Assembly: GCA_024364735.1 (NCBI GenBank)
Contig: JAGFNQ010001128.1
Span: 124,668-188,667 of the forward strand
Direction of reading: 5' to 3'
Length of the DNA: 64,000 bases
DNA from: Boesenbergia rotunda
Taxonomy: Eukaryota; Streptophyta; Magnoliopsida; Zingiberales; Zingiberaceae
The notes below the pieces were generated by a model, which had not been told where the DNA came from, did no database searches, and saw only the letters and a program-made list of their open reading frames with translations. The position numbers and the translations under genes are program-made. This document shows, one piece after another, positions 32,412 through 44,235 of the stretch (within the stretch, counting starts at the first letter, position 1; each line of letters opens with the position of its first letter).

Positions 32412-34800
32412 TGTTAGACCTTGGATGGCTAGAGAGGGGGGATGTGAATAGCCAGACACACAAACTTTTGCTTCTTTGAAGTTTCTGCGATTAGAGTTAG
32501 CAGCGGAAGAAAACACAGAAAGACAAAAACAGAAGAACAAACATAAAACCAACGCTAACTCGGAAGGTTTACAAGGTTCGGGGATAACTTGCCCCTACTC
32601 CTTGGCGTGCCCGTGAGGTGGGCGATCCCTTGATCGTCGGCAGATCAAGCCCAGGAAATCCGGATAATAGAAATCTCCTTCTCGATGGAGAAACATCGCC
32701 ACAACCAGTCTCAAGAATGATATCAGAATAAGCTCAGAAGACTCGAGAGGAAGCTCACAAACAAGAGATGCAGTAGGAAGCTACAAGGAGGAAGAAACAA
32801 TGCACACAACATAGAAAGACAGAAAGACAAAAACCAACGCTAACTCAGAAGAAAACACAGAAAGACAAAAACCAACGCTAGCTCAGAATGATAGCAGCGG
32901 AAGAAAACACAGAAAGACAAAAACAGAAGAACAAACATAAAACCAACGCTAACTCGGAAGGTTTACAAGATTCGAGGATAACTTGCCCCTACTCCTTGGC
33001 GTGCCCGTGAGGTGGGTGATCCCTTGATCGTCGGCAGATCAAGCCCAGGAAATCCGGATAATAGAAACCTCCTTCTCGGTGGAGAAACATCGCCACAACC
33101 AGTCTCAAGAATGATATCAGAATAAGCTCAGAAGACTCGAGAGGAAGCTCACAAACAAGAGATGCAGTAGGAAGCTACAAGGAGGAAGAAACAATGCACA
33201 CAACAACCACACAGCCAAACCTCGTAAAAACCTTTGCTCGTTTTCTGTCTCTTGTTCTCGTTGTGTCTGCATCACTCGCCTCTCCTTCTTAACCTTCCTT
33301 CCGCTCATCGCCCGGCTTCGTCAGCACTTACTGAACCACAGCCTGACCCACTGACCTTCACAGAGTGCTCAGTCCACTGAAGACCTCTTCAGCTGAGCCT
33401 CGGTCAGTCGCCAGCCGTGCCAGAAGCCGTTGAAACCTGCGAAGGGAAAACGGACAAACCTGATCGAAGCGAAAGTCGCCAATTGACCCTCCTTCTTGGT
33501 TTAAGTCATCCCTGTCTCACCTGCACACTCAACAGAGGCATAGCACAGCAAATCAAAAGTAAATTAGTAGTGTAATAGAGAAATCAGAAGCGGTTAAGAG
33601 GGTTATCAGAAGTCTGACAACGTTTTCAAATTAAAGTTCAAACACTGATCGGTCACTCGGACCGATCAGTGAAGTCTTGATCGATCAGGCTCCTACCTGA
33701 TCGATCCAGTGACTCTGTGATCGGTCACACTGACCAATCAGGGATCGAGGATCGGTCACCAGACCGATCCACCAGCTTACTGAGATTTCAAGCCACAACC
33801 CGCAGGTTCCTTGACCTGATCGGTCACCTCTGGACCGATCAGGACCCATCCTGATCGGTCCAGGAGGACCCTGATCGGTCCAAGTGACTGATCAGGTTTT
33901 TCTCCAGCCTTCCTGATCTCTCTCTGATCCGTTCACCAAAACGATCAGAAGCCAAACAGAAACATTCTGATCTCTCTCCGACCGTTCATCAGAACAATCA
34001 GAAGTCAAACAGAAACATTCTGTTCTCTTTCTTATCATTCACCAGAACGATCAGACTCCCTGGATCGGTCACCAAGCCGATCTATTAACAAGGGAGCTCG
34101 TGCCAACTTTTGATCGGACTCCAGACCGATCCAGTCACTTGGCTGACTCATGCTCAGTCCCCCGGACCAAGACTTCATGCCCGGCTTCACTCACCAGGAC
34201 TTTGTTCAACCTAGCTTCACTCACTAGGACCCGACTTCACTCACCGGGATTTTCGTCACCTAGCTTCACTCGCTAGGACCCGGCTTCACTCACCGAGATT
34301 TCCTTCACCTACCTTCACTCGTTAGGACCCGGCTTCACTCACCGGGATTTCCATCACCGGGCTTCACTCACCAAGACCCGGCTTCACTCACCGGAACCCG
34401 GCTTCACTCACCGGGACTCGACTTCACTCGTCGGGGTTTCCGTCACCTGGCTTCACTCACCAGGACCCGACTTCACTCACCGGGGTTTCCATCACCCGAC
34501 ATCACTCACCGGGACCCGACTTCACTCATCGGGGTTTCCATCACCCGGCTTCACTCACCGGGACCCGACTTCACTCACCGGGGTTTCCATCACCCGGCAT
34601 CACTCACCGGGGTTTTCATCACCCGACTTCACTCACCGGGACCCAGCTTCACTCACCGGGGTTTCGTTCACCTAGCTTCACTCACTAGGATTTCTTTCAC
34701 TTCGTGTCCAGTCCCCGACCAGGACTTAATATGAATTTACTCAACCAAACTTAAATCGGTGTCAACACCAAAACAACAATCGGGTCAGACTGCATCAACA
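32412..34800 (-). repeat. 3' LTR of the gag-only element
   Basis: It is 2389 bp. It contains a duplicated block relative to its partner (about 32501-32815 repeated at 32895-33200), the GATCGGTC palindromes (33640-34140), and a 'cggcttcactcaccggga' tandem array (34170-34690). Confidence 0.9.
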
Positions 34801-36062
34801 ATCTCCCCTTTTTTGTTGTTTGACAACCCGATTTAAGTTTAGGTATTAGAGATCAAATGAAGTCAATTTTCATTATCGCAAGGGAATCAAAGTCCTCCCC
34901 CTACAATAATTTTAACAAACTCTAAACTTAATCAACCATTCTCTCCCCCTTTATCAAACACCGAAAAGAGTATGGTTATTAAGTTTTAACATAACTCCCC
35001 CTTAAACAAGGATCTCTCCCTAAACCCAAAATAAAGACTAAGGATAATTTTTGAATTGCATATGAAAGACATATACCATAAATGTATCATGGCAACAATG
35101 TATATGCATTATATGTCAAGTAAGAAATCAAAAGACAATATCAATTAATAATCATCAATCAGAGCTCATCAGTCTATGAATCGATCAGAGAGAGCCTTGA
35201 TCGATCTGTGGACCGATCAGAGAGAGCTCTGATCGGTCACATTGACCGTTCAGGATGAGGCCTGATTGGTCTGTGGACCAATCAGATTTCAGATGAGTTC
35301 TGAAACTCTGATATCAGACTGCATTGACAATTGATAGTTCAGGGAATCCCTTAACCAACATAAAAAAAAACACAGCATATCAGGGAAACTTAAGTGTGAT
35401 GACTTAGAAGTTGAGAATGTGTATATGCTATGTCCTGGAATTTTGGTACTGATCTCTTGATTCAGTTCGATAGAAAGAAAACACTAACCCATGGAACTTA
35501 AGCTCATGTACTTTGTCTATTGATGCCTTGTGAGATTCTTATCGTGATTTTTGAATTAGTACAAATTAATGTGTCCATACTTGTTCTTTAGCATGCATTC
35601 ATGTTGTATAACACATATAGGAAGATCTTGGCTTGCTCGATCATGTTCACAAAAACAAATTCTTTTCTTTTAACAAAACACCTTAAGCTTAAGATATATA
35701 ATAAGACATTTCAAAAATAAGCTACTATTTTGATATTGTGGCTAACTTCTAGATTTGCAGTAAACTATAAATTGCAACAATAAAACTAATCATTCTAAGC
35801 AATCTATAGTAAGAACAAGTTATGTGTCAACCTAAACCATCCATGTAATAGTTTTCTTTTTCTCTTATCAAAACTTGTTGATTCATTTTGAAACTAGTGT
35901 AACCTTGTGCATGGATATACTATAATTTGTTGCATGAACAATTTTCCTACTGCTTAAGTGAAATTCCATAAATCACTACATTCATGAGTATATCCTTAAC
36001 CTTGTGTTTGGAGCACTTATTATCAACAACCCATGTTGATAGATGCTCCCCCTCAACCAAAG
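34801..36062 (-). other. Non-coding 3' internal region with polypurine tract
   Basis: No coding frame is seen in 1.26 kb. On the minus strand AAAAAAGGGGAGAT at about 34802-34815 directly precedes the LTR and serves as polypurine tract. A few GATCGGTC-type palindromes recur at 35170-35290, the only copies outside an LTR. Confidence 0.75.
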
Positions 36063-37355
36063 CTATACAATTCGAAATATAGAGGTTTTAGGCACCCAAA
36101 CTTTGGGACCTAATACACCTTCAATGCATGATTTTGGCACCCATGCCTTAGTCATTTTCTTTCTAACTATTTGAACCCTAGAAGTATTTGGTGATCTAAT
36201 ATGGGTTCTTGACATCAATGAGACAAAGCTAGGTTCTTTAGGTCGGTAACCTAAACCAACCTTGTTGTAGACTGCTCTTTGAGAATTAAGGATCATATCT
36301 AAAGTTTTAGAGCTAGTTGAAAACTTCTCAAGAATATTCTTGAGTTTTTCAACTTCACTCCTCAAGGTCTTGTTTTCATCCTCAAGGGACTCATTATGCA
36401 AACCATCAATTACCTCATCCTTAGATGTTTTTAATTGCTCTACTTCCAATTTCAATAATTTAACCTTGTTCTTAGATTTTTTAAGCAAGTTGGTTAAGCA
36501 TGCTATTGTTCTATAACACTTATCTAATTCGGGAGAGATTATCCCTTCATCATCTGAAGATGACGAAGCAGCGGTTGAGGAGTCACTTGATTCGTTATCA
36601 CTCTCCTTGTTTGGATCTTCTAGTTCCATGAGAGTCATGTGACAGAAGCTCTTCTCCTCCTCCTTTTCCTTCTTTTTCTTTCTTTTGTCCCCTGCCACAA
36701 AAGCCACACCCTTCTCCTTTGGGCATTGGTTAGCGATCTCATGTAGCTCCATTCCACAAAATAAATCTTCTAATTTAACAATGGAAAGATCCTTGGAAAC
36801 CTTGTAGGCATCCACTATGGATGACCACAAGGCATTCCGAGGAAAGGATTTTAGTACGTACCTTACAAAGTCGTGATTCTCGACCTTCTCATCAATGGAA
36901 TGTAAACCGTTAAGTATTTTTTTGAATCGGCCATGGAGTTCACTTACGGTTTCAGACTCCTTCATGGTGAGGTTTCGGAGTTGGTTGAGGAAAAGATCCC
37001 ACTTGGCTATTCTTGAATCACGGGTGCCTTCATGAAGCTCAATGAGCTTGTTCCATAGGTCTTTAGCACTGGTGAAGGGACCAACTTTGATCAACTGTTC
37101 CTTGGTCATCCCACACTGCAGGGTGACCACAGCCTTTGCATCGGCTTCTCCCTTTCGGGTTTGTTCGGCAGACCATCTTGAGGAGTCAAGCTCTTTTCCC
37201 TCAGCATCTTTTGGAGGGATGAAACCCTCCTCCACAGAGAGCCACATACCTATATCCGTCTTGAGGTAGTATTCCATTCGTGATCTCCAATATTAGAAAT
37301 CGGCTCCATCGAAAAATGGAAGTCTATTGGTGCTGAAGCCTTCCCTCATAGCCAT
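36063..37355 (-). pseudogene. SIRE-like gag without zinc knuckle, one stop codon
   Basis: The best start is ATG at 37355-37353 (MAMREGFSTNRLPFFDG). A TAA at 37293-37295 then stands just before YWRSRMEYYL, after which 404 codons stay open. The UBN2-type capsid region is clear (LQCGMTKEQLIKVGPF, LWNKLIELHEGTRDSRIAKWD, ENHDFVRYVLKSFPRN). It is followed by a lysine-rich stretch, an acidic and serine-rich stretch, and a coiled coil (ENKTLRSEVEKLKNILEKF). The CCHC zinc knuckle found in the related gag at 52592 is absent. The single stop suggests recent inactivation, or a consensus error. Confidence 0.85.
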
Positions 37356-37395
37356 TGTTGAAAGCTCTTCGGATGTTAAACCGTTGGCAAGAGTC

Positions 37396-37413
37396 CCAGG
37401 CTCTAATACCACT
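37396..37413 (-). other. Primer binding site of the gag-only element
   Basis: On the minus strand AGTGGTATTAGAGCCTGG follows the LTR end CCAACA directly. It matches initiator tRNA-Met complement with one C-to-T change. Confidence 0.88.
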
Positions 37414-39550
37414 TGTTGGACCTTGGATGGCTAGAGAGGGGGGTGTGAATAGCCAGACACATAAGCTTCTGCTTCTTTAAAGTTTCTATGATTAAAGTTA
37501 GCAGCGGAAGAAAACACAGAAAGACAGAAATAGAAGAACAAACAAAAAACCAACGTTAACTCGGAAGGTTTATAAGGTTCGGGGATAACTTGCCCTTACT
37601 CCTTGGCGTGCCCGTGAGGTGGGCGATCCCTTGATCGTCGGCAGATCAAGACCCGAATATCCGGATAATAGAAACCTCCTTCTCGGTGGAGAAACCTCTC
37701 CACAACCAGTCTCAAGAATGATATCAGAATAAGCTCAGAAGACTCGAGAGGAAGCTCACACACAAGAGATGCAGTAGGATGCTACAAGGAGGAAGAAACA
37801 ATGCACACAACAACCACACAGCCACACCCCGCAAAAACCTTTGCTCGTTTTCTGTCTCTTGTTCTCGTTGTGTCTGCATCGCCCGCCTCTCCTTCATAAC
37901 CTTCCTTCCGCTCATTGTCTGGCTTCGTCAGTACTCACTGAACCACAGCCTGGCCCACTGACCTTCACAGAGCGCTCAGTCCACTAAAGACCTCTTCAGC
38001 TGAGCCTCGGTCAGTCGCCAGCCGTGCCAGAAGCCGTTGAAACCTGTGAAGGGAAAACGGACAAACCTGATCGAAGCGAAAGTCGCCAATTGACCCTCCT
38101 TCTTGGTTTGAGTCAGCCCTGTCTCACCTGCACACTCAATAGAGGCTTAGCACAGCAAATCAAAAGTAAATCAGTAGTGTAATAGAGAAATCAGAAGCGG
38201 TTCAGAGCGTTATCAGAAGTCTGACAACGTTTTCAAATTAAAGTTCAGACACTGATCGGTCACTCGGACCGATCAGTGAAGTTATGATCGATCAGGCTCC
38301 TGCCTAATCGATCCAGTGACTCTATGATCGGTCACACTGACCGATCAGGGATCGAGGATCGGTCACCAGACCGATCCACCAGCTTACTGAGATTTCAAGC
38401 CACAACCCGCAGGTTCCTTGACCTGATCGGTCACCTGACCGATCAGGTTGTGCCCTGATCGGTCACAGTGACTGATCAGGTCACCTCTGGAAACCCATCC
38501 TGATCGGTCCTGCAGGAGGACACTGATCGGTCCAAGTGACCGATCAGGTTTTTCTCCAGCCTTCTTGATCTCTCTCTGATCCGTTCACTAGAACGATCAG
38601 AAGTCAAACAGAAACATTCTGATCTCTCTCCGATTGTTCATCAGAATAATCAGAAGCCAAACAGAAACATTCTGTTTTCTTTTTGATAGTTCACCAGAAC
38701 GATCAGAATCCCTGGATCGGTCACCAGACCGATCTATTAACAAGGGAGCTCGTGCTAACTTCTGATCGGACTCCAGACTGATCCAGCCACTTGGCTGACT
38801 CATGCTCAGCCCCCCGGACCAAGACTTCATGCCCGGCTTCACTCACCAGGACTTTGTTCAACCTAGCTTCACTCACTAGGACTCGACTTCACTCACCGGG
38901 GTTTCCATCACCTAGCTTCATTCGCTAGGACTCGACTTCACTCACCGGGATTCCCTTCACCTAACTTCACTCGCTAGGACCCGGCTTCACTCACCGGGGT
39001 TTCCGTCACCCGGCTTCACTCACCAGGACCTCATTTCACTCACCAGGGTTTCCGTCACCCGACTTCACTCACCGGGACCCCGCTTCACTCGCCGGGGTTT
39101 TCGTCACATGGCTTCACTCACCAGGACCCGACTTCACTCACCGGGGTTTCCATCACCGGGCATCACTCACCGAGACCCGGCTTCTCTCACCGGGGTTTCC
39201 ATCACCCGACTTTACTCACCGGGACCCGTCTTTACTCATCGGGGTCACCGGGACCCGGCTTCACTCACTGGGACCCGACTTCACTCACCGGGACCCGGCT
39301 TCACTCACCGGGGTTTCCATCACCCGACTTCACTCACCAGGACTCGGCTTCACTCACCGGGGTTTCCATCACCCGGCTTCACTCACCGGGACTCGGCTTC
39401 ACTCACCGGGGTTTCGTTCACCTAGCTTCACTCACTAGGATTTCCTTCACTTCGTGCTCAGTCCCTGACCAGGACTTAATACGAATTTACTCAACCAAAC
39501 TTAAATCGGTGTCAACACCAAAACAACAATCGGGTCAGATTGCATCAACA
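37414..39550 (-). repeat. 5' LTR of the gag-only element
   Basis: It is 2137 bp on the minus strand, from TGTTGATGCAATCTGACCC at 39550 to ...GGCCATCC-type end AAGGTCCAACA at 37414. It carries the palindromes at 38250-38790 and the tandem array at 38830-39440. Confidence 0.9.
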
Positions 39551-40568
39551 ATGGAGAGCGATTGACAAGATAACTGGCATATGCAGCAGCTTCTGCCCAG
39601 AAAAACTTCGGTAGCCCAACATTAAGAAGCATACAACGCACCTTCTCCATCAAAGTCCTATTCATCCTCTCTGCTACACCATTCTGTTGTGGAGTATGGC
39701 GAACTGTATGATGTCTCACAATACCTTCAGCTCTGCATAAGGCATTAAACTCATCAGAACAAAACTCCAATCCGTTATCAGTTCGAAGATGCTTCAATTG
39801 CCTCCCCGTCTGCTTCTCAATCATGACCTTCCACTCCTTAAAGGTAGTAAAAATATCACTCTTATGTTTTAAAAAGAATGCCCAAACTTTTCTTGAGAAA
39901 TCATCAATAATAGTCAATATATAGATCGCACCACCTTTAGATGATACTCTAGAAGGCCCCTACAAATCAGAGTGAATGTAGTTTAGCATATCCTTTGTAT
40001 TATGAATGCCAACTGAGAACTTGACTCTTTTCTGCTTGCCAAAAACACAGTGCTCACAGAACTTTAGCTTTGTAATACTACTATCAAGGAGTCCTCTCTT
40101 GCTCAATTCAACCATGTCATTCTCACTCATATGACCCAAACGCATATGCCAAAGTCTTGTAACATCAGAATCAGACATAGACGAACTTGCAACGACAACA
40201 TCACCTATTACTGTGGATCCCTGCAGAACATATAAACTGGCAGTTCTCTTTAGTTCCTTCATCACAACAAGAGACCTTTTGCTGACCTTCACAGCTCCAC
40301 CTTCACCAGTGTACTTGTACCCTTTAGAATCAAGAATACTCAAAAAGATTAGATTTCTCTTCAAATCAGGGACGTGCCTCACATCACTAAGTGTCCGAAT
40401 GACACCATCAACCATCTTAATTCTGACCGTACCAATACCAGCGATTCTGCAGGATGCATTATTGCCCATCAAAAACTTCACCACTCGAAACCGTTTTATA
40501 TGTTGAAAACCAGTCCCGATTGGGACACATATGAAACATACAGCCAGAATCAAGAATCCATTCCTCAC
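39551..40568 (-). pseudogene. Tork-like protease and integrase N-terminal part
   Basis: On the minus strand the protease motif ILDSGCMFHMCPNRDWF is readable near 40560-40510 but with a frame change after it. Then follow RLWHMRLGHMSENDMVEL and CEHCVFGKQKRV (the HHCC region, 40568-39960), TIIDDFSRKVWAFFLKHKS, TDNGLEF and NGVAERMNRTL with the catalytic Asp and Glu (39917-39556). It is cut by the gag-only element exactly in VNRSPL. The protease active site is intact here, unlike in the copy near 46350. Confidence 0.82.
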
Positions 40569-40574
40569 TCTGCT

Positions 40575-41427
40575 TCAAATCAGCATCAGAGGCAACGAGA
40601 AGTTCATCATCACTGTGATTTTCGGCAACATCAGCCTCACCAGAATTCTCTGGTTGTTTTCCCCTCGAATTTTTACCTGCCCTTTTATTCTTATTCTGCA
40701 GCTTGTAACATTCTTATTTGATGTGACCCTTCTTCTTACAATAATTACAGATCTTATCCCTATTTCTGGATTTTGACCTGCCCCTGATATTACCTCCAAA
40801 GATTTTCTCCTGAGTCCTTCCTCGAATAATAAGACACTCACCTTGAGCCTCAGATTCTTCAACAAGCTGTTTCATTTTCTCTTTCGAAAATAATGAATCA
40901 TAAACTTCTTTCAAAGTAAGAGTATCACGACTATATAAAATAGTATCTCTAAAAGTCGTATATGATGAGGGTAAAGAACACAGTAAGATCAATGCTAAAT
41001 CTTCATCGTCATATTTGACCTCCAAAGCCTCTAGGTCAGAGACGATTTCCTTAAACACGGTAAAGTGATCTCTTAACGACGTACCTTCTGCGATGAGAAT
41101 ACAAATGTTGTTTCAGACCCAGTTGCTTGTAAGACTTTTTGTCATGCACAACTGTTCCAATTTTAGCCATAGTGCAACAGTGGATTTCTCCTTCAAAATA
41201 TCCTGTAAAATCTCATTCGATAGGTGAAGGTAGATCTGAGATAGGGCTTTTCGATCCTTACGTTCCTTTTCTTCCTTTGTCCATGTCGAGGGCATGTTGT
41301 CTATCCCGAACAGTGCGTCGTCCAAGTCCAGATGTGCTAGCACCGCTCGCATCTTAACCTGCCACAACGAAAGCTTGGTGTTGCGATCCAAAAGCGGAAT
41401 ATCATACTTCATGCTTGCCGTTGTCAT
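40575..41427 (-). pseudogene. Tork-like gag
   Basis: It starts MTTASMKYDIPLLDRN at 41427 and continues QVKMRAVLAHLDLDDALFG. One base is missing near 41110 and the frame resumes at 41058 (DLEALEVKYDDEDLALILL). The zinc knuckle CNYCKKKGHIK is followed by a stop instead of Ser before the last Cys. It is homologous to 46383-47246. Confidence 0.82.
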
Positions 41428-41479
41428 TAATCCGGATTGAAATCCACAAAATCAAAACCAACTTGGCTCTGATATCACT

Positions 41480-42012
41480 TGAAATGAGATTAGCACGAAA
41501 AATGACAACAAGAACAATAGAGAATACACACAAGATTTACGTGGAAAATGCTTTACGGGAAAACCTCGGGCAGAGGAGGAAAAATCACTATGAACGGTGG
41601 AATACAAGTTGGCGGCTCTGATAAAGTAAAGAGAAGTAGAGAGAAAAGAGAGATAGAGAGAAAGAAAGAAGAGGTAACAAATTAACTTTCTTGATCTTTT
41701 AAAAAACTTATCCATGAGATGCACAATTTATAGAGACCTTAGGATACTTAGTCAAATAAAAAATTAATAACGAAACTGTTAATTAATAGATTTATAAAGA
41801 ATCTGTCAATTAACATATTAATAAGGAAAATATCTAATAATAAATTTAATAAGGAAACTGTTTAATTAACAGATTCATTAAGAAACTGTCAATTAACAAA
41901 TTACTAAGAAAATATCTAATAATAGTTGACTTGGTCAATTTATTCTCTTTTATGTCGCACTGTGATCTTTTTAATCCGGATCAAACTGAATTCGGATCAC
42001 CAAATTTTAACA
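41480..42012 (-). repeat. 5' LTR of the Tork-like element
   Basis: It is 533 bp, pairs with 30533-31061, and is followed on the minus strand by the primer site at about 41464-41479. Confidence 0.87.
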
Positions 42013-42420
42013 TTTTCAATTTCTTTTTAAAAAGGTTTGTGATCAAATACCAAAATAAAAAAAATAAATCTTGTCCCGTATTAAATCCACGCGAACTAAC
42101 GTTTACCTTTTCTCGTCAATAATGTGCGTATTTGTTTGAAGAAAATATAATTTTTTGGTCAACGTAGAAATCCAGCAGAGTCATCGTTGACGGACGTTGC
42201 AGCATGGAAAGCTCCTCAACGCCGTCACTCGGCGGTTGTTTGTCCTCGCGGCGTCGCACGTGATCCGTCACCACTTCTTCCAGAAGTCCAAGTCCACGCC
42301 ACCTCTCTGCTCTCTTCGTATATAATCAAAGACGCTTGATCGATCGTGTCATCGCAGGCAAAGCCAAAGACGACCTCAAGCACGTAGTCGATCGCGAGGG
42401 ATAACGAGAGATCAGAGATA
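42013..42420 (+). promoter_or_regulatory. Promoter and 5' UTR of the diterpene synthase
   Basis: A TATA box (tatataat, 42319-42326) lies about 95 bases before the ATG at 42421. Upstream are a W-box core TTGAC (42187-42191) and a CACGTG G-box (42257-42262), both of which are also present in the duplicate at 29240-29543. The Tork-like element ends at 42012, so all regulatory sequence beyond about 300 bases upstream of the TATA box is now element sequence. Confidence 0.65.
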
Positions 42421-44234
42421 ATGGAGGGTCTTTGCCAGCTCCCTGCTGCTTCGAGGAGCGTGATAATTAGCTCCCGCCGGATCTCGGCCGCTGTGAGGAT
42501 GAGCAATGGCGGCGCGAGCTTCGGCAAGGGGAGCCAGACGCTTGCCGTTCAATCGCAGAGCAAGAGGCGTGCCAGGAGTATTTTTCTCAGAGCAACGCAA
42601 TCTCCACAAATCGAGCTGCTGAAAAAGGGTTCCGATCAGCTGCCAACAGCCATTCCGGTACTGCTCCGAGATCTGAAATTGGACTCTGCCTTGAACACGC
42701 GCACGAGTTTTTAATCGTTCTTACGGTTAGATTGCATGTGTATATAAAGTTTCAGGTGGAGAAGGATGAGGCGAAGAACGAGAGGTGGGAGACGCTGGTG
42801 AAAGAAATCAAAGAGATCTTCCGGTTGATGGACGACGGAGAGACGAACGCCTCGGCTTACGACACGCGTGGGTGGCGAGGATTCCGTCGACAGAGGACTC
42901 GAGCAAGCCCCACTTCCCGCAGACTATCGATTGGATTCTCAAGAACCAGTTGGGAGACGGCTCCTGGGGCGAGCCCACGTACTACCTCGTCTTCGATCGA
43001 TTGGTCTGCACTCTGGCCTGCGTTCTTGCACTGAAAACATGGAATATAGCAGAAGACCAAATCGAGAAAGGTACTGATCGTATTGATATATCGAGTTCTT
43101 GATTACTTTGGCGTACGTCTCGAATTGATCGTCGATCTTGCAGGTCTAAATTACCTGAAGAACCATGTGGATGAAATAGAGACGGCGAGCGAGAGCCTGA
43201 TAACTAGCGGGTTCGAGATTGCGTTCCCTTCAATGTTGAACGAAGCTAAGAATATGGGAATTGATCTTCCTTATGATCGCCCATCCATTCAAAAAATCAT
43301 CAAATTTAGGGAAAAGAAGATGAGCAGAAATCCCAGTGAAAGTGATGCATCAGTGCACACGACGCTGTTATACACGCTAGAAAGCCTTGCAGGAGGTCGT
43401 GCAATGGGACGACATTCTCAAGCTTCAATCTGCAGATGGGAGCTTCCTCAGCTCTGCTTCTTCCACCGCTGCTGTCTACATGAATACTGGCGACAAGAAA
43501 TGCCTTGAGTTCTTGCAATCTGTACTAAACAGTTTGGAGATAACTGTAAGTTAATTTGCCGCATCACGTTCGATCGATCTTAATTCGACTGCTTTACTTA
43601 CTTATAAATTGATTGATTCGACGTGGTGAATAACAGTGCCCTGCCAGTACCCGATCGACCTTTTCGAGCGCATCTGGGCTATCGATACCATCGCAAGGCT
43701 TGGAATCGACCATCTTTTCAAGAAGGAGATCATGGGACACTCTTGATTATGTTTACAAGTATGCATGATCAGTACACGAGCATTTCATCTAATATTAAAA
43801 CAAGACTAAAACCTCGATCAGCTAAAATTAAAAATTAATTCGTGTTTTGAACAGACATTCTGGGAAACAAGGTGTATCTTGGGGCAGAGACAAACACAGT
43901 TCCTGACGTCGACGATACCGGCATGGCCCTCCGTTTGATGAGGCTGTATGGTTACCCTGTCTCCTCAGGTGAGTAATTAACTGACATGCATGGTGCATAT
44001 GAGTCATATATATATATATATATATATCGATGACAAACAATTACAATTTTGCTTGCAGATATGATCGAGTTCTTCAGAGACGACGATGGCAATTTCATAT
44101 GCTTCCCGGGCCAAACGCATCGTGGAGTCTCGGACATGTTCAACTTGTACCGCTTCTCCCAAGTCGCCTTCCCCGGCGAGAAGATACTGAAAGAAGCCAA
44201 TGCCTTTGTGGAGGCCTATTTGAAGGACTGCGTG
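42421..44234 (+). CDS. Class II diterpene synthase (copalyl diphosphate synthase-like), partial, with one-base indels
   Basis: Six exons with GT-AG introns: 42421-42657, 42756-43070, 43144-43545, 43637-43758, 43855-43968 and 44059-44234. The first encodes a Ser/Arg-rich plastid transit peptide (MEGLCQLPAASRSVIISSRR). Then come SAYDT-AWVARIP, NQLGDGSWGE, LQSADGSFLSS, YPIDLFERIWAID and the class II acid motif DVDD (43905-43916) in VPDVDDTGMALRL, and GQTHRGVSDMFNLYR. The family cyclises geranylgeranyl diphosphate by protonation, in plastids. Five one-base indels break the frame (near 42866, 43389, 43533, 43733, 43892), yet each exon length fits the expected phase once they are discounted. At the ent-CPS base positions it has Tyr (43371-43373) and Cys (43642-43644). 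The gene stops at the N at 44235, well before the normal C-terminus. Confidence 0.88.
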
Positions 44235-44235
44235 N

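Larger units (their letters stand above)
32412..39550 (-). mobile_element. Complete non-autonomous gag-only LTR retrotransposon (TR-GAG type)
   Basis: LTRs at 37414-39550 (5') and 32412-34800 (3') enclose 2.6 kb of internal sequence. A 5-bp duplication ATGGA is exact (32407-32411, 39551-39555) and removing the element restores the host integrase text as seen in the sister copy near 45365. The primer site is TGGTATTAGAGCC (37399-37411), and an AAAAAAGGGGAGAT polypurine tract abuts the 3' LTR. The only coding part is gag at 36063-37355. There is no protease, integrase or RT, so it must rely on an autonomous relative, plausibly of the SIRE-like family at 51065-60534, whose gag is related. Confidence 0.92.
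30533..42012 (-). mobile_element. Tork-like Ty1/copia element containing a nested LTR element
   Basis: The LTRs are 30533-31061 (3') and 41480-42012 (5'), TGTTAGAGTTTGG...CA on the minus strand. The 5' LTR is followed by a primer site AGTGATATCAGAGCC (one base from the tRNA-Met consensus), gag (41427-40575), protease, integrase and the ends of RT and RNase H. Most of RT is deleted near 31863. A 7.1-kb gag-only element is inserted in integrase at 32412-39550. The flanks are T-rich (ttttt / ttttc), so the target duplication is only approximate. The insertion site is a ~400-bp unit about 400 bases upstream of the diterpene synthase start codon. Confidence 0.85.

Noticed and set aside
39108..39425. 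105-codon ORF of THRD/SPG-type repeats
   Set aside because: It is the translation of the 'cttcactcaccggga' tandem array in an LTR.
30528..42017. A clean 5-bp TSD for the Tork-like element
   Set aside because: The flanks are T-runs (ttttt and ttttc), so a match there is not informative.
42421..44234. Calling the synthase a pseudogene outright
   Set aside because: All defects are single-base indels with intact splice sites and motifs, next to known assembly joins; error is at least as likely as decay.
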